NCBI GenBank assembly: GCA_021787365.1
Contig: JAJYMB010000031.1
Span: 56,042 to 120,041, forward strand
Source of the DNA: Actinomycetes bacterium
GTDB lineage: Bacteria; Actinomycetota; Acidimicrobiia; Acidimicrobiales; Palsa-688
Length of the DNA: 64,000 nt
Reading direction: 5' to 3'
In this document: positions 29,651-39,360 of the stretch, piece by piece
Numbering within the stretch: the stretch's first letter is position 1
Layout of the letters: every line of letters begins with the position of its first letter
Position numbers and translations under genes: made by a program
The notes under the pieces: generated by a model
What the model saw: only the letters and a program-made list of their open reading frames with translations
Told to the model about the DNA's origin: nothing
The model's database searches: none

Positions 29651-29761
29651 AAAAACCAACAGATGTCAGCACCGCAACGCCACATTTGTTGGTTTCTGGT
29701 ACAAAACAGGCTCATTTTCTGACCGATGTGCCCTCGGCCAAATCACATCGATGAGCTTTTT
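29651..29761. terminator. Double-hairpin element, copy B (putative bidirectional terminator)
   Basis: Hairpin 1: AAACCAACAGATGT (29653-29666), 15-nt loop, ACATTTGTTGGTTT (29682-29695). On the minus strand its right end is followed by six T. Hairpin 2: CGATGTG (29724-29730), 13-nt loop, CACATCG (29744-29750), then ATGAGCTTTTT on the plus strand. Both directions thus end in a stem plus T-tract. It lies between convergent genes. Confidence 0.75.
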
Positions 29762-29769
29762 GCCCACTG

Positions 29770-29849
29770 GCCGGCGGCGGGGCACAGGCCCGGGCCGGCG
29801 GCGGGGCACAGGCCCGGGCCGGCGGGCGGGGCACAGGCCCCGGGCCGGC
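29770..29849. repeat. 24-bp tandem repeat (3 copies) beside element B
   Basis: Units starting GCCGGCGGCGGGGCACAGGC begin at 29770, 29794 and 29818 (last slightly longer). They fill the gap between element B and the DUF2469 gene; no gene is credible here. Confidence 0.9.
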
Positions 29850-29924
29850 ACCGGCTGGCAGGACCGAGGCAGCCAGGAGGGCATGGTCGGCGCCGGCGCC
29901 GGACCAGGACTTGGCGCCGGCCCG

Positions 29925-30218
29925 TCAGAGCTCCTTTTCGGGCAGCTCCTCGACGTTGACGTCCTTGAACGTGACCACCCTCACGTTGGTCACAAAGCGT
30001 GCCGGCCGGTACATGTCCCACACCCAGGCGTCGGTCAACTTCACCTCGAAGTACGTGCGGGCGCCCTCCCCGTGGGCCTCCATCTGGACCTCGTTGGCGA
30101 GGTAGAAGCGCCTCTCCGTCTCCACCACATAGCGGAACATGGGGAGGACGGCGCGGTACTCCTGGAAGAGCGCCAGCTCGATCTCGGTCTCGTAGCGTTC
30201 GAGGTCCTCGGCGCTCAT
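29925..30218 (-). CDS. DUF2469 family protein
   Basis: This 97-residue protein matches the actinobacterial DUF2469 pattern from end to end: MSAEDLERYETEIELALF, RYVVETERRFYLAN, YFEVKLTDAWVWD and VTFKDVNVEEL. Function is unknown. It lies between rplS and the rnhB/yraN region in many actinobacteria, and does so here, but rnhB itself is absent. Confidence 0.9.
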   Translation of the reverse strand: MSAEDLERYETEIELALFQEYRAVLPMFRYVVETERRFYLANEVQMEAHGEGARTYFEVKLTDAWVWDMYRPARFVTNVRVVTFKDVNVEELPEKEL

Positions 30219-30328
30219 GACATCACTCCCCGGGTAGATCTTCCTCAGTTAATCGTACGGCGCCCCGGCTGATCTGGGTACTCAGCGGCCGACCACCTTC
30301 GGGCACCGCCGGCGAAGCTCGCGCGGCC

Positions 30329-30685
30329 TCAGGCCTTCGCAGGCGCGCGCTTCTCCTTGATCTTGGCGGCCTTCCCGGTGCGTTGGCGCAGGTAGTAAAG
30401 CTTGGCCCTGTGCACGTCGCCCTGGGTCACCACCTCGATCTTGGCCACCGCCGGCGAGTGCACCGGCCACGTCCGTTCGACGCCCACGCCCGAGCTCAGC
30501 TTGCGCACCGTGAACGTCTCGCGCACCCCCGAGCCCCGCCGGGCTATGACCGCGCCCTGAAAAGCCTGGACCCGCTCCCGGTTGCCCTCGACGACCCGGA
30601 CGTGGACCCTCACCGTGTCCCCGGGTGCGAACTTGGGTATGTCGTCGCGAAGGCTCTCAGCGTCAATCAGGTCGGTCGGGCCCAT
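30329..30685 (-). CDS. rplS: 50S ribosomal protein L19
   Basis: L19 sits at the 30S-50S interface. The 118-residue sequence shows [40 protein letters not shown] and [18 protein letters not shown], the normal L19 blocks. ATG 30685 is preferred and overlaps the end of trmD by 23 bases; the order rpsP-rimM-trmD-rplS is standard. Confidence 0.96.
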   Translation of the reverse strand: MGPTDLIDAESLRDDIPKFAPGDTVRVHVRVVEGNRERVQAFQGAVIARRGSGVRETFTVRKLSSGVGVERTWPVHSPAVAKIEVVTQGDVHRAKLYYLRQRTGKAAKIKEKRAPAKA

Positions 30686-31424
30686 AGCCCGCACACGTTA
30701 CCTGATCGAAGCCCATCTCCGTGAGCAACGCCCGGTCCTCGCGGGAAAGGCCGCCCGCCGCGGCGATCAGGTCGGGCCGGCGCTCCAGGGTCCTGGCAAT
30801 CGCGGCAGCGCGCCTCCACCGGGCCACGCGTTGGTGGTTGCCCGAAAGCAGGACTTCGGGCACGGCCCACCCCCGGAACTCCGCCGGCCTCGTGTACTGG
30901 GGGTACTCCAAGAGGCCCTCGCTGAAGCTCTCCTCTTCACCGGAGGCCAGGTTGCCCATCACGCCGGGGACGAGGCGCGCGACCGCTTCCACCACCACCA
31001 CGGCCGCCGCCTCGCCGCCGGCCAGGACATAGTCGCCTATGGACAGCTCCCCGTCCACCAGGTGGTCAGCGACCCTCTGGTCGACCCCCTCGTAACGCCC
31101 GCACAGGAGCGAAAAGCCGGGAGAGGCCGCCAGTTCTCGCGCCATCGCCTGGTCGAAGCGCCGGCCTCCGGGGCCGAGCAGGAGAAGCGGCCTCGCCGGA
31201 GCAGCCGCCTCGACGGCGGCGAACAGCGGACGGGGGGCGAGCACCATCCCCGCCCCCCCGCCAAAGGGGGCGTCGTCGACGCTGCGGTGGGGGTCGTCCG
31301 CTCCCGCCCGCAAGTCGTGAACGGCTAGGTCTATCGCACCCGAGCGCCACCCCTTGCCGAGAAGGCTGGCGTTGCACCAGCCGGTGACCAGGTCGGGGAA
31401 GATCGTGAAGATCTCGACCCTCAT
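30663..31424 (-). CDS. trmD: tRNA (guanine(37)-N1)-methyltransferase
   Basis: TrmD methylates G37 beside the anticodon and prevents frameshifting. The 253-residue SPOUT enzyme shows [36 protein letters not shown] and the knot segment [13 protein letters not shown]. The C-terminal RNA-binding part is present. It overlaps rplS and is preceded by a 14-bp repeat array that separates it from rimM. Confidence 0.96.
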   Translation of the reverse strand: MRVEIFTIFPDLVTGWCNASLLGKGWRSGAIDLAVHDLRAGADDPHRSVDDAPFGGGAGMVLAPRPLFAAVEAAAPARPLLLLGPGGRRFDQAMARELAASPGFSLLCGRYEGVDQRVADHLVDGELSIGDYVLAGGEAAAVVVVEAVARLVPGVMGNLASGEEESFSEGLLEYPQYTRPAEFRGWAVPEVLLSGNHQRVARWRRAAAIARTLERRPDLIAAAGGLSREDRALLTEMGFDQVTCAGYGPDRPD

Positions 31425-31426
31425 CG

Positions 31427-31468
31427 GGGCCTCACGCTCTGGGCCTCACGCTCTGGGCCTCACGCTCT
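31427..31468. repeat. 14-bp tandem repeat x3 between rimM and trmD
   Basis: GGGCCTCACGCTCT occurs at 31427, 31441 and 31455, then partially. It fills the rimM-trmD gap immediately before the trmD start; the ribosome binding site for trmD would have to lie in it. Confidence 0.93.
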
Positions 31469-31478
31469 GGGCTGGGCC

Positions 31479-31967
31479 TCAAAGGTCGAAGAGCCCCTCC
31501 GGGGCATTGACAATGACCCGCCCGGGTACGACGTTGACCACGAAGCGAAGGGGCACGAGCGCCCCGCCATCCAGCACGAGCAGGTCGCTCGCGGGATTGG
31601 CCTGGACGGCCGTCACTTTGCCGTGCTCCTCGCCGGACGCGCTGCACACCTCCGAACCAATGAGCTCGTGCACCCACAGCCCCTCCCGCCCGCCCATGGC
31701 CTCGGCGAAGAGCTCGGCGCCGGCGAGTTCCTCGGCCCCCTCCCTGGTGGAGACGCCGGCGAAGCTCACCAGCCAGTGGCTGCACGAGCCAGCGTGGCCG
31801 CCTCCCCGGCTGGGAAGCTCCCGAGCCTGCTCGACCACCACCTCGGCGCCCCGGCACCTGAGCGTGCTGCCCGGCGCCATCCTCTCGGTCGCGTTGCTCA
31901 CCAAGCGCACCACCACCTCGCCCCGCAGGCCGTGGGGCCGGGTCACCTGCCCGACCTCGAGCAGCAC
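31479..31967 (-). CDS. rimM: 16S rRNA processing protein RimM
   Basis: RimM assists maturation of the 30S head. The 162-residue protein begins LLEVGQVTRPHGLRGEVVVR, the family signature, and has the C-terminal PRC-barrel (ASDLLVLDGGALVPLRFV). It follows khpA by five bases. Confidence 0.94.
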   Translation of the reverse strand: MLLEVGQVTRPHGLRGEVVVRLVSNATERMAPGSTLRCRGAEVVVEQARELPSRGGGHAGSCSHWLVSFAGVSTREGAEELAGAELFAEAMGGREGLWVHELIGSEVCSASGEEHGKVTAVQANPASDLLVLDGGALVPLRFVVNVVPGRVIVNAPEGLFDL

Positions 31968-31972
31968 GCTCC

Positions 31973-32242
31973 CTAATCCGCGATCTCGACCAAGACCTCG
32001 TCGCCGTCTTTGGCCGCAGCGGCACGGGTCACAGCACGGATGGCCTGGGCCGTGCGCCCCCTCCGCCCGATCACTCTGCCCACGTCATCGGCGGCCACCA
32101 CCAGGTGGAGCCGCACGGCATGGCCGCTACCCTCGCTCTCTGTGACCGACACCGCGTCCGGCTGGTCGACGACCTGGCGTGCGATGTACTCGAGGACCGC
32201 CCGGGCCGTGGCCGCCGGCAGGCGGTTGTAGGGGTCGCTCAC
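31973..32242 (-). CDS. khpA: KH-domain RNA-binding protein KhpA
   Basis: This 89-residue single KH-domain protein carries the RNA-binding GxxG loop in [18 protein letters not shown]. KhpA homologs bind many small RNAs and mRNAs in Gram-positive bacteria. It lies between rpsP and rimM, its usual place; its start overlaps the rpsP stop. Confidence 0.93.
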   Translation of the reverse strand: MSDPYNRLPAATARAVLEYIARQVVDQPDAVSVTESEGSGHAVRLHLVVAADDVGRVIGRRGRTAQAIRAVTRAAAAKDGDEVLVEIAD

Positions 32243-32508
32243 TTGTCGGCCGGCTGCGCCGGCGCCTGGAGCAGCCCCTCGCTCACGAGGATGCGGCGCA
32301 CCCGGTCTGTCGGCTGGGCACCCTCTTTCAACCAGCGGGCCACACGGTCGGCCTTCAACACGACCTTGTGTTCCGCCTCTCTCGGAGCGTACGTCCCGAC
32401 GACCTCGATGAAACGGCCGTCACGGGGTGAGCGGCTGTCCGCTGCCACCAACCGGTACGTCGGCTGCTTTGTCTTCCCCATCCGCATGAGGCGGAGCTTT
32501 ACTGCCAT
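32239..32508 (-). CDS. rpsP: 30S ribosomal protein S16
   Basis: The 89-residue S16 shows [33 protein letters not shown] and [20 protein letters not shown]. It is the first ribosomal gene of the rpsP-khpA-rimM-trmD-rplS operon, ~80 bp downstream of ffh. Confidence 0.97.
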   Translation of the reverse strand: MAVKLRLMRMGKTKQPTYRLVAADSRSPRDGRFIEVVGTYAPREAEHKVVLKADRVARWLKEGAQPTDRVRRILVSEGLLQAPAQPADK

Positions 32509-32588
32509 TCAGGTTCTCCTCGTAGTGGGCGCGACAAATATAGGCACTGTGGACGGGGCCCCGGCGGCTGGCTCCGGGTACTGCCTGC

Positions 32589-33944
32589 TCAGCGCCGCTT
32601 CTTCCGCTTAGCGCCCGCCTTTTTCCCCGATGCTTTGGCCGAGCTGCGCCGGGTCATCCCGGCGAGCCCCGGCACCTGGCGCATGAAGGCTTGGGCCTGC
32701 TTGAACCGCTCGAGCAGCTCGTTGACCTGCTGCACCGAGGTGCCCGAGCCGGCAGCGATACGGGCGCGCCGGGAACCGTTGATGATCGAAGGCTCGGCGC
32801 GTTCCTCCGGGGTCATCGAATGGATGATCGCCTCGACCGGCGTGAGCGCGGAGTCGTCGATCTGAGCGTTTTTGATCTCCTTCGGGACCATCGGGAGCAT
32901 CCCGATCAGCCCCGACAAAGGCCCCATCTTCTTCACCGACTGGAGCTGGGCCAGGAAGTCGTCGAGGCCGAAGCGGCCCTCGACCAGCTTGGTCATCGCC
33001 CGCTCGGCGTCCTCGCGCTCTACGGCCTCCTCGGCCTTGTCGATGAGCGTGAGCACGTCGCCCATGCCGAGGATGCGCCCGGCCATGCGGTCGGGATGGA
33101 AAAGCTCGAAGTCCTCGAGCTTCTCACCGGTGGAGGCGAACGCGATCGGCTTGCCGACGACCTCTTTCACCGAGAGGGCGGCACCTCCCCGGGCGTCGCC
33201 ATCGATCTTGGTGAGGATCACGCCATCGAGCGCCAGGGTCTTGTGGAACGCCTCCGCCGTCGCCACAGCGTCCTGCCCGGTCATGGAGTCGATCACGAGG
33301 AACGTGTAGTGGGGCTGGACGCTCTCGGAAATTTGCCGGGCCTGCTCCATCATCTCGGCATCGATGCTGAGGCGCCCCGCCGTGTCCACGACCAGCACGT
33401 CGCGGCCTACTCGCTGAGCCTCGGCGAGCCCCTTCTTGGCCACGGTGACCGGGTCCGACGGCTCGGAGAAGACCGGCACGCGCACCTGGGCGCCGAGCAC
33501 CCTGAGCTGCTCGACCGCCGCCGGCCGCTGCAGGTCGGCACCGACGAGGAGGGGGTTGCGGCCCTGCTGCTTGAACCAGCGGGCCAGCTTGGCGGCGGCG
33601 GTCGTCTTGCCGGAGCCCTGAAGGCCCGCCAGCAAGACGACTGTGGGCGGGCGGGGCGCGTACGTGACCTTGAGCGCCGTGCCGCCGAGCACCCGCACCA
33701 GTTCGTCGTGCACGGCCTTCACAACCTGCTGGCCAGGGGTCAGGCTGCGCGAAAGGTCGGACCCGACCAGTTCGGCGCGCAGCCGGGAGATGATGTCGCG
33801 CACCACGAGGAGGTTGACGTCGGCCTGGAGGAGCGCGAGGCGGATCTCTCGGAGGGCCTCGTCGACGTCCTCGCCGGAGAGCCGGCCGCGGCCGCGAAGG
33901 CGCGTGAAGATGCCTTCGAGGCGATCCGAGAGGACGTCGAACAT
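32589..33944 (-). CDS. ffh: Signal recognition particle protein
   Basis: Ffh targets nascent membrane proteins to the translocon. N, G and M domains are intact: LLAGLQGSGKTTAAAKLARW (G1), VDTAGRLSIDAEMM, TKIDGDARGGAALS and the Met-rich M domain (GLIGMLPMVPKEIK; MTPEERAEPSIINGSRRARIA). The 451-residue length is normal; the tail is Lys/Arg-rich. It is divergent from menG across ~100 bp. Confidence 0.97.
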   Translation of the reverse strand: MFDVLSDRLEGIFTRLRGRGRLSGEDVDEALREIRLALLQADVNLLVVRDIISRLRAELVGSDLSRSLTPGQQVVKAVHDELVRVLGGTALKVTYAPRPPTVVLLAGLQGSGKTTAAAKLARWFKQQGRNPLLVGADLQRPAAVEQLRVLGAQVRVPVFSEPSDPVTVAKKGLAEAQRVGRDVLVVDTAGRLSIDAEMMEQARQISESVQPHYTFLVIDSMTGQDAVATAEAFHKTLALDGVILTKIDGDARGGAALSVKEVVGKPIAFASTGEKLEDFELFHPDRMAGRILGMGDVLTLIDKAEEAVEREDAERAMTKLVEGRFGLDDFLAQLQSVKKMGPLSGLIGMLPMVPKEIKNAQIDDSALTPVEAIIHSMTPEERAEPSIINGSRRARIAAGSGTSVQQVNELLERFKQAQAFMRQVPGLAGMTRRSSAKASGKKAGAKRKKRR

Positions 33945-34044
33945 CAGCGGGCCATGCTACTGCCGCAACGGGCAACCTTCGCCGGTTGCGACTGCCTCTC
34001 CACACACTTTGAGCTTGCGCCTGAGCCCTGGCTAGCCTGCCGGC

Positions 34045-34899
34045 ATGAGCCGGGCCAGGATGCCAACCGGGGACTCCGCCGGCGTGCCCGCACCCGACGC
34101 GCCACCCAGCCAGGGAGGGGCGCGGCTGGCCGGCGACCAGCCCGTCGGGGGCCCGGAGGAGGCCTCACTCCCCGCCGGCGACGAGAAGCGCCGCGCCGTC
34201 CGCCAGATGTTCGACACGATCGCCGGCCGCTACGACGTGCTCAACCGGGTCAACTCGCTCGGCATGGACCGCTACTGGCGCCGGCGTTGTGTGAACGCCC
34301 TCGACCTACCCGCCGGCTCGCTGGTGCTCGACGTTGCGTGCGGCACCGGCGACCTCTGCGACGAGCTGGTCCGCCGGCACATTCAGCCCGTGGGGCTCGA
34401 CCTGTCCTCCGGCATGCTCGCCGAGGCGCGCCGTCGCCGCGCCGGCGGTAACGGGGAGCGCCCCGCCAGCTCCGGCGCGGCCCCCCTCGTCCTCGGCGAT
34501 GCCCTGGCCGCGCCGTTCCGGCCAGCGTCCTTCGACGGGGCCGTGAGCGCTTTTGCGCTCCGCAACGTCGTGGACCTCGGCGAACTGTTCAAGGAGCTGG
34601 CTCGCCTGGTCCGCCCCGCAGGGCGCATCTCCCTGTTGGATCTCGGCGAGCCGGAAGGGCGCCTGCTCAGGTTCGGCCACGGGCTTTGGACCAAGCACGC
34701 CGTGCCGTTGGTGGGCTCTCTCTTCTCCGATGGCGACGCCTACCGCTACCTGCCGAAGAGCCTCGCCTACCTCCCAGCACCCGAGCGGGTCGTGGGCCTC
34801 TTGGAGGAGGCAGGGTGGAAGGCAGTGGAGCGCCTGCTCCTGGCCGGCGGGACCAGCCAGGTATACGTCGCAACCCGGGCCGGACGCCCCCGAGCGTGA
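34045..34899 (+). CDS. menG: Demethylmenaquinone methyltransferase (UbiE/MenG)
   Basis: This SAM-dependent enzyme performs the last step of menaquinone synthesis. After ~45 low-complexity residues it shows MFDTIAGRYDVLNRVNSLGM, VLDVACGTGDLCDEL (SAM site) and SAFALRNVVDLGELFKE, then PKSLAYLPAPERVVGLLEEA. The N-terminal extension is unusual in length. It overlaps menF as GTGA, so the two form an operon. Confidence 0.94.
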   Translation: MSRARMPTGDSAGVPAPDAPPSQGGARLAGDQPVGGPEEASLPAGDEKRRAVRQMFDTIAGRYDVLNRVNSLGMDRYWRRRCVNALDLPAGSLVLDVACGTGDLCDELVRRHIQPVGLDLSSGMLAEARRRRAGGNGERPASSGAAPLVLGDALAAPFRPASFDGAVSAFALRNVVDLGELFKELARLVRPAGRISLLDLGEPEGRLLRFGHGLWTKHAVPLVGSLFSDGDAYRYLPKSLAYLPAPERVVGLLEEAGWKAVERLLLAGGTSQVYVATRAGRPRA

Positions 34900-36431
34900 C
34901 GCTCACCTCCAGCGGGCCGGACGAAGTCCGCCAAGACGATGTCCAGCCAGACGAGAGCCGAGCCGACGAAGTCGCGGGCGACGCCGCTGCCGGCAGCGAA
35001 AAGCGCGGCAGGGCTGCCCGGGACCAAGGAAACGAAGCAAACCGCGGTAGAGCCAACGACCCAGAGGACCTCCGGGCCTTCACCTTCGAGGTCGCTCCAG
35101 AGGCGCTTCCAGACCTGGTCCGGGCCGCCGGCGCGCCAGGGTGCACCCTCCTCCGGCGCAGCGAGTACTGCCTGCTCGGTGCCGGCGAAGCCCTCCGGAT
35201 CTCCCTCCGGGCACCATGGGCCGGGAGCACGGCCCTGGTCGCCCGGACGCTCGAGGCGATCGAAACCGAGGCGGGCGCCGCGGGCCCTGTGGGCGGCCCG
35301 GTCGCCATGGGGGCCCTGCCTTACGACCCCTCTCGCAGCGGTTACCTGTCCATCCCCCGGTTACTCGTTGCCCAGAGGGGCGGTGAGGCGTGGGCCACGC
35401 TCGTCTGCAACAAGAACGAGCCGGCGCCAAGGTCCGAGACGCTTCACGCTGAGCTGCGCAAGCTCGTTGGCGCGGTGCCGGCGGGCCGGCCCCCGGACAC
35501 TTTTACCCTCACGCCCAGCCTGCCCCACGACGAGTGGCAGGCCCTCGTCCAGCGGGCGCTCAGCGAGCTCGAGGAGGGCCGCCTGGCCAAAGTCGTACTG
35601 GCCCGCCGGGTCGACGTCGACGCCAACCGCCCCTTCGTGCTGCACGACGCGCTGGCCCGGCTGGTTTCCCTCTACCCCTCCTGCGCCGTCTTCAGGGTCG
35701 AAGGCTTCATCGGGGCGAGCCCCGAAATCTTGGTGCGGCGGACCGGCACAGAGATCCTGAGCCACCCTCTCGCCGGCACCGTGGCGCGAAGCGGCAACCA
35801 AGCGAGCGACGACACCCTGCTCGCCGGCCTCCTGGCCTCGCCCAAGCACCGGCGTGAACACAGACTGGTAGTGGACGAGATCGCTTCCCGGCTGCAGCCC
35901 CTGTGCAGCGGGCTGGACGTTCCAGACGAGCCCTCCGTCATCGCCCTTCGCAATGTTTCCCACCTCGGTACCGTCCTCACCGGCACCTTGCTCCCCCACG
36001 CCGGCGCCGTCCGCAAGCTGAACGCCCCCAACACCGCCCACACGCCAAACGACGCCGGCGCTGGTGCCGGCGTCGGCCCCAACGACCACGACGGCGGCGA
36101 CGAGAGCACCGCCCGCGCTCCGACCGCCCTCGAGGTGGCCGCCCTCCTCCAGCCCACCCCGGCTGTTGGCGGCGCCCCTACGGACGCCGCGCTGGCTTGG
36201 CAGGCCGCCAACGAGGGTTTCGACCGCGGTTGGTACGCCGGTCCCGTGGGCTGGGTGGACTCCCGGGGTGACGGTGAATGGGTGCTTGGGTTGCGAAGCG
36301 CCTACCTCGAAGGTCAACGCGCCTCGCTCTACGCCGGCAACGGCATCGTCGCCGGCTCTGACCCCCAGGCCGAGCTAGCGGAGACCCAGCTCAAGCTGCA
36401 GGCGCTCCTGGCTGCGCTCGTGCGGCCCTGA
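34896..36431 (+). CDS. menF: Isochorismate synthase (MenF type)
   Basis: The 511-residue chorismate-binding enzyme converts chorismate to isochorismate for menaquinone. The core shows KVVLARRVDVDA, FRVEGFIGASPEILVRR, SHPLAGTVARSGNQASDD, HRLVVDEIASRL and SLYAGNGIVAGSDPQAELAE. GTG 34896 overlaps the menG stop. A ~45-residue Asn/Asp/Gly-rich insertion sits late in the core, before the GGAP-like block. Its place among men genes argues for isochorismate rather than anthranilate or salicylate synthesis. Confidence 0.92.
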   Translation: MTLTSSGPDEVRQDDVQPDESRADEVAGDAAAGSEKRGRAARDQGNEANRGRANDPEDLRAFTFEVAPEALPDLVRAAGAPGCTLLRRSEYCLLGAGEALRISLRAPWAGSTALVARTLEAIETEAGAAGPVGGPVAMGALPYDPSRSGYLSIPRLLVAQRGGEAWATLVCNKNEPAPRSETLHAELRKLVGAVPAGRPPDTFTLTPSLPHDEWQALVQRALSELEEGRLAKVVLARRVDVDANRPFVLHDALARLVSLYPSCAVFRVEGFIGASPEILVRRTGTEILSHPLAGTVARSGNQASDDTLLAGLLASPKHRREHRLVVDEIASRLQPLCSGLDVPDEPSVIALRNVSHLGTVLTGTLLPHAGAVRKLNAPNTAHTPNDAGAGAGVGPNDHDGGDESTARAPTALEVAALLQPTPAVGGAPTDAALAWQAANEGFDRGWYAGPVGWVDSRGDGEWVLGLRSAYLEGQRASLYAGNGIVAGSDPQAELAETQLKLQALLAALVRP

Positions 36432-36443
36432 CTTCTCGCCGAA

Positions 36444-38447
36444 CTACCCTCCGAGCCCGGCCACGGCTTCCCCCACGGCCGACCAGAGCCTTTGGTGAAC
36501 CTTGACGTTGTCCTCCCGGGACGTCCTGGCCACCCATACTCGGACGCCAGGCGGCGCCTCGGGCCCGGAGAGCGCCTGCTGCAGGCTGGCCACGTCGTGC
36601 ACCGGCGCCGCCTCCACCCCGTAGGCGCGAGCCACCGCCACCAGGTCACTCCCATGGGGGGTTGACCACAGCCGCTCGAAGCGCTCCCGCGGTTGCGAGC
36701 TCGCCTGGGGCAAGAAGCTGAAGATCCCGCCGCCATCGTTGTCCACGACCACGACGTCGAGGGAGAGGTCACGCGTGCCGGCCCCCAGCAAGCAAGACGC
36801 GTCGTAGGCAAAGGCGAGGTCACCGATCAAGGCCGCCACGCGACGCCCGCGCCCGCCCGCCCGACACCCAGATGCCACCCCCAAAGCCGTGGACAGCACC
36901 CCGTCGATCCCGTTGGCGCCGCGGTTGGCGACGACCCGTAGGCCACTACGGGGCTTCCCCCACCACTCGACCTCCCTGACCGGCATGGACGACGCCACGA
37001 CCAGCGTGCTGCCTTCGGGGAGCGCCCCCACCAGCGCCCTGGCGATCCCGGGCTCCGTGAGCCCTTCCTCGCCGGCGAGGACTGCGTCGATGGCGCCCTG
37101 AGCGGCCGCTTCTGCCAAGGCCCAGCGCCGTGACCATTGGCCCGCCGGCAGCGACCCGGGCATCGCCGCCGCCCCGACGGCCTTGGCCGCGGCCCGGCAA
37201 AACGCGTCGGGGCTCGCCACCACCACCCTGGCGGCCAAGCGGTCCGGCGCTTCCCACGTCCCCCAGGGGTCTACGAGCACCTGGCGGCAGTCGAGGTCCG
37301 CCAGCCACTCGGCCACCACCCTCGACGACCATGGCCTGCCGAGGCGGACGACCACGTCCGGCCGCCACCGCCGCACCTCGCCGACGCGCAACAAGGCGTC
37401 GGCCGCCGAGACCGTCCCCTCCGCGCGGCAACCGCTGACCGCGTCGGCGAGCACCGGCCATCCGGTCGCGCGAGCCAGGGCAGACACGGCCCCGGGGCTG
37501 CCAGCGCCGGCCCCCGCGACCACCAGTCCCCGTTCCCCGGCTCCGACGACGGCCCGGGCCGTCTCCTCGGGAACGGCTTGCTCCGCCGGCGCCACGACCT
37601 CATGCCAGGGCGCCCCCTCCGGCCGGCCGGCCGCCAGGAGGTCCAACGCAGGGGCGAGGCTCGGGGCGGGCCCGCCCGTCCCGGCAGCTGGTTGCCCGTT
37701 CGCTACGGCGCTCGCGCCGAGCCCCGCCGGCCCGCTTGTCCCGCCGGCCGGTTGCCCTCCCGAAGTGGCACCCGCGCCGAGCCCCGCCGGCCCGCTTGTC
37801 CCGCCGGCCGGTTGCCCTCCCGAAGTGGCACCCGCGTCGAGCCCGGCCCGCACGCCGTTGGCCCGCAGGAAAGAATCCGCCCTCCCGACCAGGGGCTCCC
37901 TGAAAGCCAGGTTGAGGTGCACCGGTCCCGGCCGCCGGCTGCCACCTCGGGCCTCCGCTACGGCCCGGGAACCCAATGACCTCCATGTCCCGGCCGATGC
38001 CACGTCCGGGGCCCCGGGCGAGGCCTGCCACCGGGCCGCTTCGCCGTAGAGCCCTTCCTGGCGCACGGTCTGGGGGGCGCCGCAGTCGTGCAGCTCTGCC
38101 GGCCTGTCCGCGGTCACGACCAGCATCGGCACGCCGGCGTGGTGTGCCTCGACGACCGCGGGGTGCAGTTCGACCGCGGCTGTGCCGCTGGTGGTGACCA
38201 CCGGCGCCGGCATGCCCGACGCCAGCCCCAGGCCGAGGGCAAAAAAGCCGGCGGCCCGCTCGTCCAAGAAGACGTGCAGCCGGAGCCGCCCCTCCTCGGC
38301 GGCTTCGGCCAACGCCACCAAAAGAGGCGTCGACCTCGACCCCGGGCAGGCTACGGCATCGGTCACCCCCGCCCGGCCCCACTCGTCCACCAGCACCCTG
38401 GCAAAGGCCGCCTGGACGTCTTCGGGCAGGTAGGGCGGCTGTTCCAT
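36444..38447 (-). CDS. menD: SEPHCHC synthase MenD
   Basis: MenD joins isochorismate and 2-oxoglutarate using thiamine diphosphate. The N-terminal part shows VACPGSRSTPLLVALAE and the catalytic-Glu region (HVFLDERAAGFFALGLG); the ThDP/Mg site is SLDVVVVDNDGGGIFSFLPQ. ATG 38447 (MEQPPYLPEDVQ) is preferred. At 667 residues it is ~100 longer than usual, owing largely to a 20-residue repeat in the central domain (37681-37847). It is convergent with menF (12-bp gap) and divergent from menH (36-bp gap). Confidence 0.95.
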   Translation of the reverse strand: MEQPPYLPEDVQAAFARVLVDEWGRAGVTDAVACPGSRSTPLLVALAEAAEEGRLRLHVFLDERAAGFFALGLGLASGMPAPVVTTSGTAAVELHPAVVEAHHAGVPMLVVTADRPAELHDCGAPQTVRQEGLYGEAARWQASPGAPDVASAGTWRSLGSRAVAEARGGSRRPGPVHLNLAFREPLVGRADSFLRANGVRAGLDAGATSGGQPAGGTSGPAGLGAGATSGGQPAGGTSGPAGLGASAVANGQPAAGTGGPAPSLAPALDLLAAGRPEGAPWHEVVAPAEQAVPEETARAVVGAGERGLVVAGAGAGSPGAVSALARATGWPVLADAVSGCRAEGTVSAADALLRVGEVRRWRPDVVVRLGRPWSSRVVAEWLADLDCRQVLVDPWGTWEAPDRLAARVVVASPDAFCRAAAKAVGAAAMPGSLPAGQWSRRWALAEAAAQGAIDAVLAGEEGLTEPGIARALVGALPEGSTLVVASSMPVREVEWWGKPRSGLRVVANRGANGIDGVLSTALGVASGCRAGGRGRRVAALIGDLAFAYDASCLLGAGTRDLSLDVVVVDNDGGGIFSFLPQASSQPRERFERLWSTPHGSDLVAVARAYGVEAAPVHDVASLQQALSGPEAPPGVRVWVARTSREDNVKVHQRLWSAVGEAVAGLGG
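37681..37847. repeat. 60-bp tandem repeat (2 copies plus a diverged one) in menD
   Basis: The segment from 37741 repeats at 37801 with period 60; 37681-37740 is a diverged copy. It encodes a 20-residue Gly/Ala/Ser/Pro-rich unit (GATSGGQPAGGTSGPAGL) placed in the linker before the central domain of MenD. Confidence 0.95.
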
Positions 38448-38483
38448 GGTCAAGGCAGGCGGAGGGCGAGGCAATATCGTCTA

Positions 38484-39284
38484 ATGAAAAGCCTAACCGC
38501 GTTACCCGCCCGTACGTTCGGGCGCGCCCCGGCGCCCGGTGCGCCCACCCTCGTCCTCCTCCACGGCTTCACCCAAACCGGCAAGTCATGGGCGCCCCTC
38601 GCGGATCTCCTCGCCGGCTACCGGCTCCTCGCGCCAGACGCGCCCGGCCACGGCGCGGCGTCATCGGTCGCGGCCGACCTTTGGGCCACGGCGGACCTCC
38701 TTGCTGCCACGCTCGCCGCCAGCGGCGTCGAGCGGGCCAACTGGGCCGGCTACTCGATGGGGGGCCGCATGGCACTCCACCTGGCACTTTCACACCCAGG
38801 ACGCGTCGCCAAGCTGGTCCTCATAAGCACCTCGGCGGGGATCGAAGACCCCGGTGAAAGGGCGGCACGCCGCCGCGCCGACGAAGCCCTGGCCCAACGG
38901 ATCGAGGAAGGTGGCACCGACGGCCTCCAGGACTTCCTCACCGGGTGGCTGGCCCAGCCCCTCTTCGCGACCCTCCCCGCCGACCGGGCCGGCCTCGGGC
39001 AACGGCTGGCCAACTCCCCCGCAGGCCTGGCCTCGAGCCTCCGTCTCGCCGGCGCCGGCGCGGCGGAACCCCTCTGGGGGCGGCTCCACGAGCTCGGCGA
39101 CCGCGGGGTCCCAGTGCTCCTGGTCGCGGGAGAACTCGACCGCAAGTACTGCGACCAAGCCGCAGCCATGGCGGCCAGGATCGGGCCGAGCGCCCGTACC
39201 CACGTCGTGCCGGGAGCGGGCCACGCCTGCCACCTCGAACGCCCAGAGGAGGTCGCCGGCCTGATCTCCCGCTGGCTCAGTTAG
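38484..39284 (+). CDS. menH: SHCHC synthase MenH (alpha/beta hydrolase)
   Basis: MenH removes pyruvate from SEPHCHC. The 266-residue alpha/beta hydrolase shows LVLLHGFTQTGKSWAPL, the nucleophile elbow GYSMGGRMALHLAL with Ser, VPVLLVAGELDRKY with the Asp region and GAGHACHLERPEEV with the catalytic His. ATG 38484 follows the menD start on the other strand by only 36 bp. Assignment to MenH rests on context as much as motif. Confidence 0.88.
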   Translation: MKSLTALPARTFGRAPAPGAPTLVLLHGFTQTGKSWAPLADLLAGYRLLAPDAPGHGAASSVAADLWATADLLAATLAASGVERANWAGYSMGGRMALHLALSHPGRVAKLVLISTSAGIEDPGERAARRRADEALAQRIEEGGTDGLQDFLTGWLAQPLFATLPADRAGLGQRLANSPAGLASSLRLAGAGAAEPLWGRLHELGDRGVPVLLVAGELDRKYCDQAAAMAARIGPSARTHVVPGAGHACHLERPEEVAGLISRWLS

Positions 39285-39360
39285 ATGCCCTTGCAAGCAA
39301 GTCCGCCCGACACCACTTTGCCGGCCCGCACTGGGCGGGGATCAACAACATCCCGCGCAG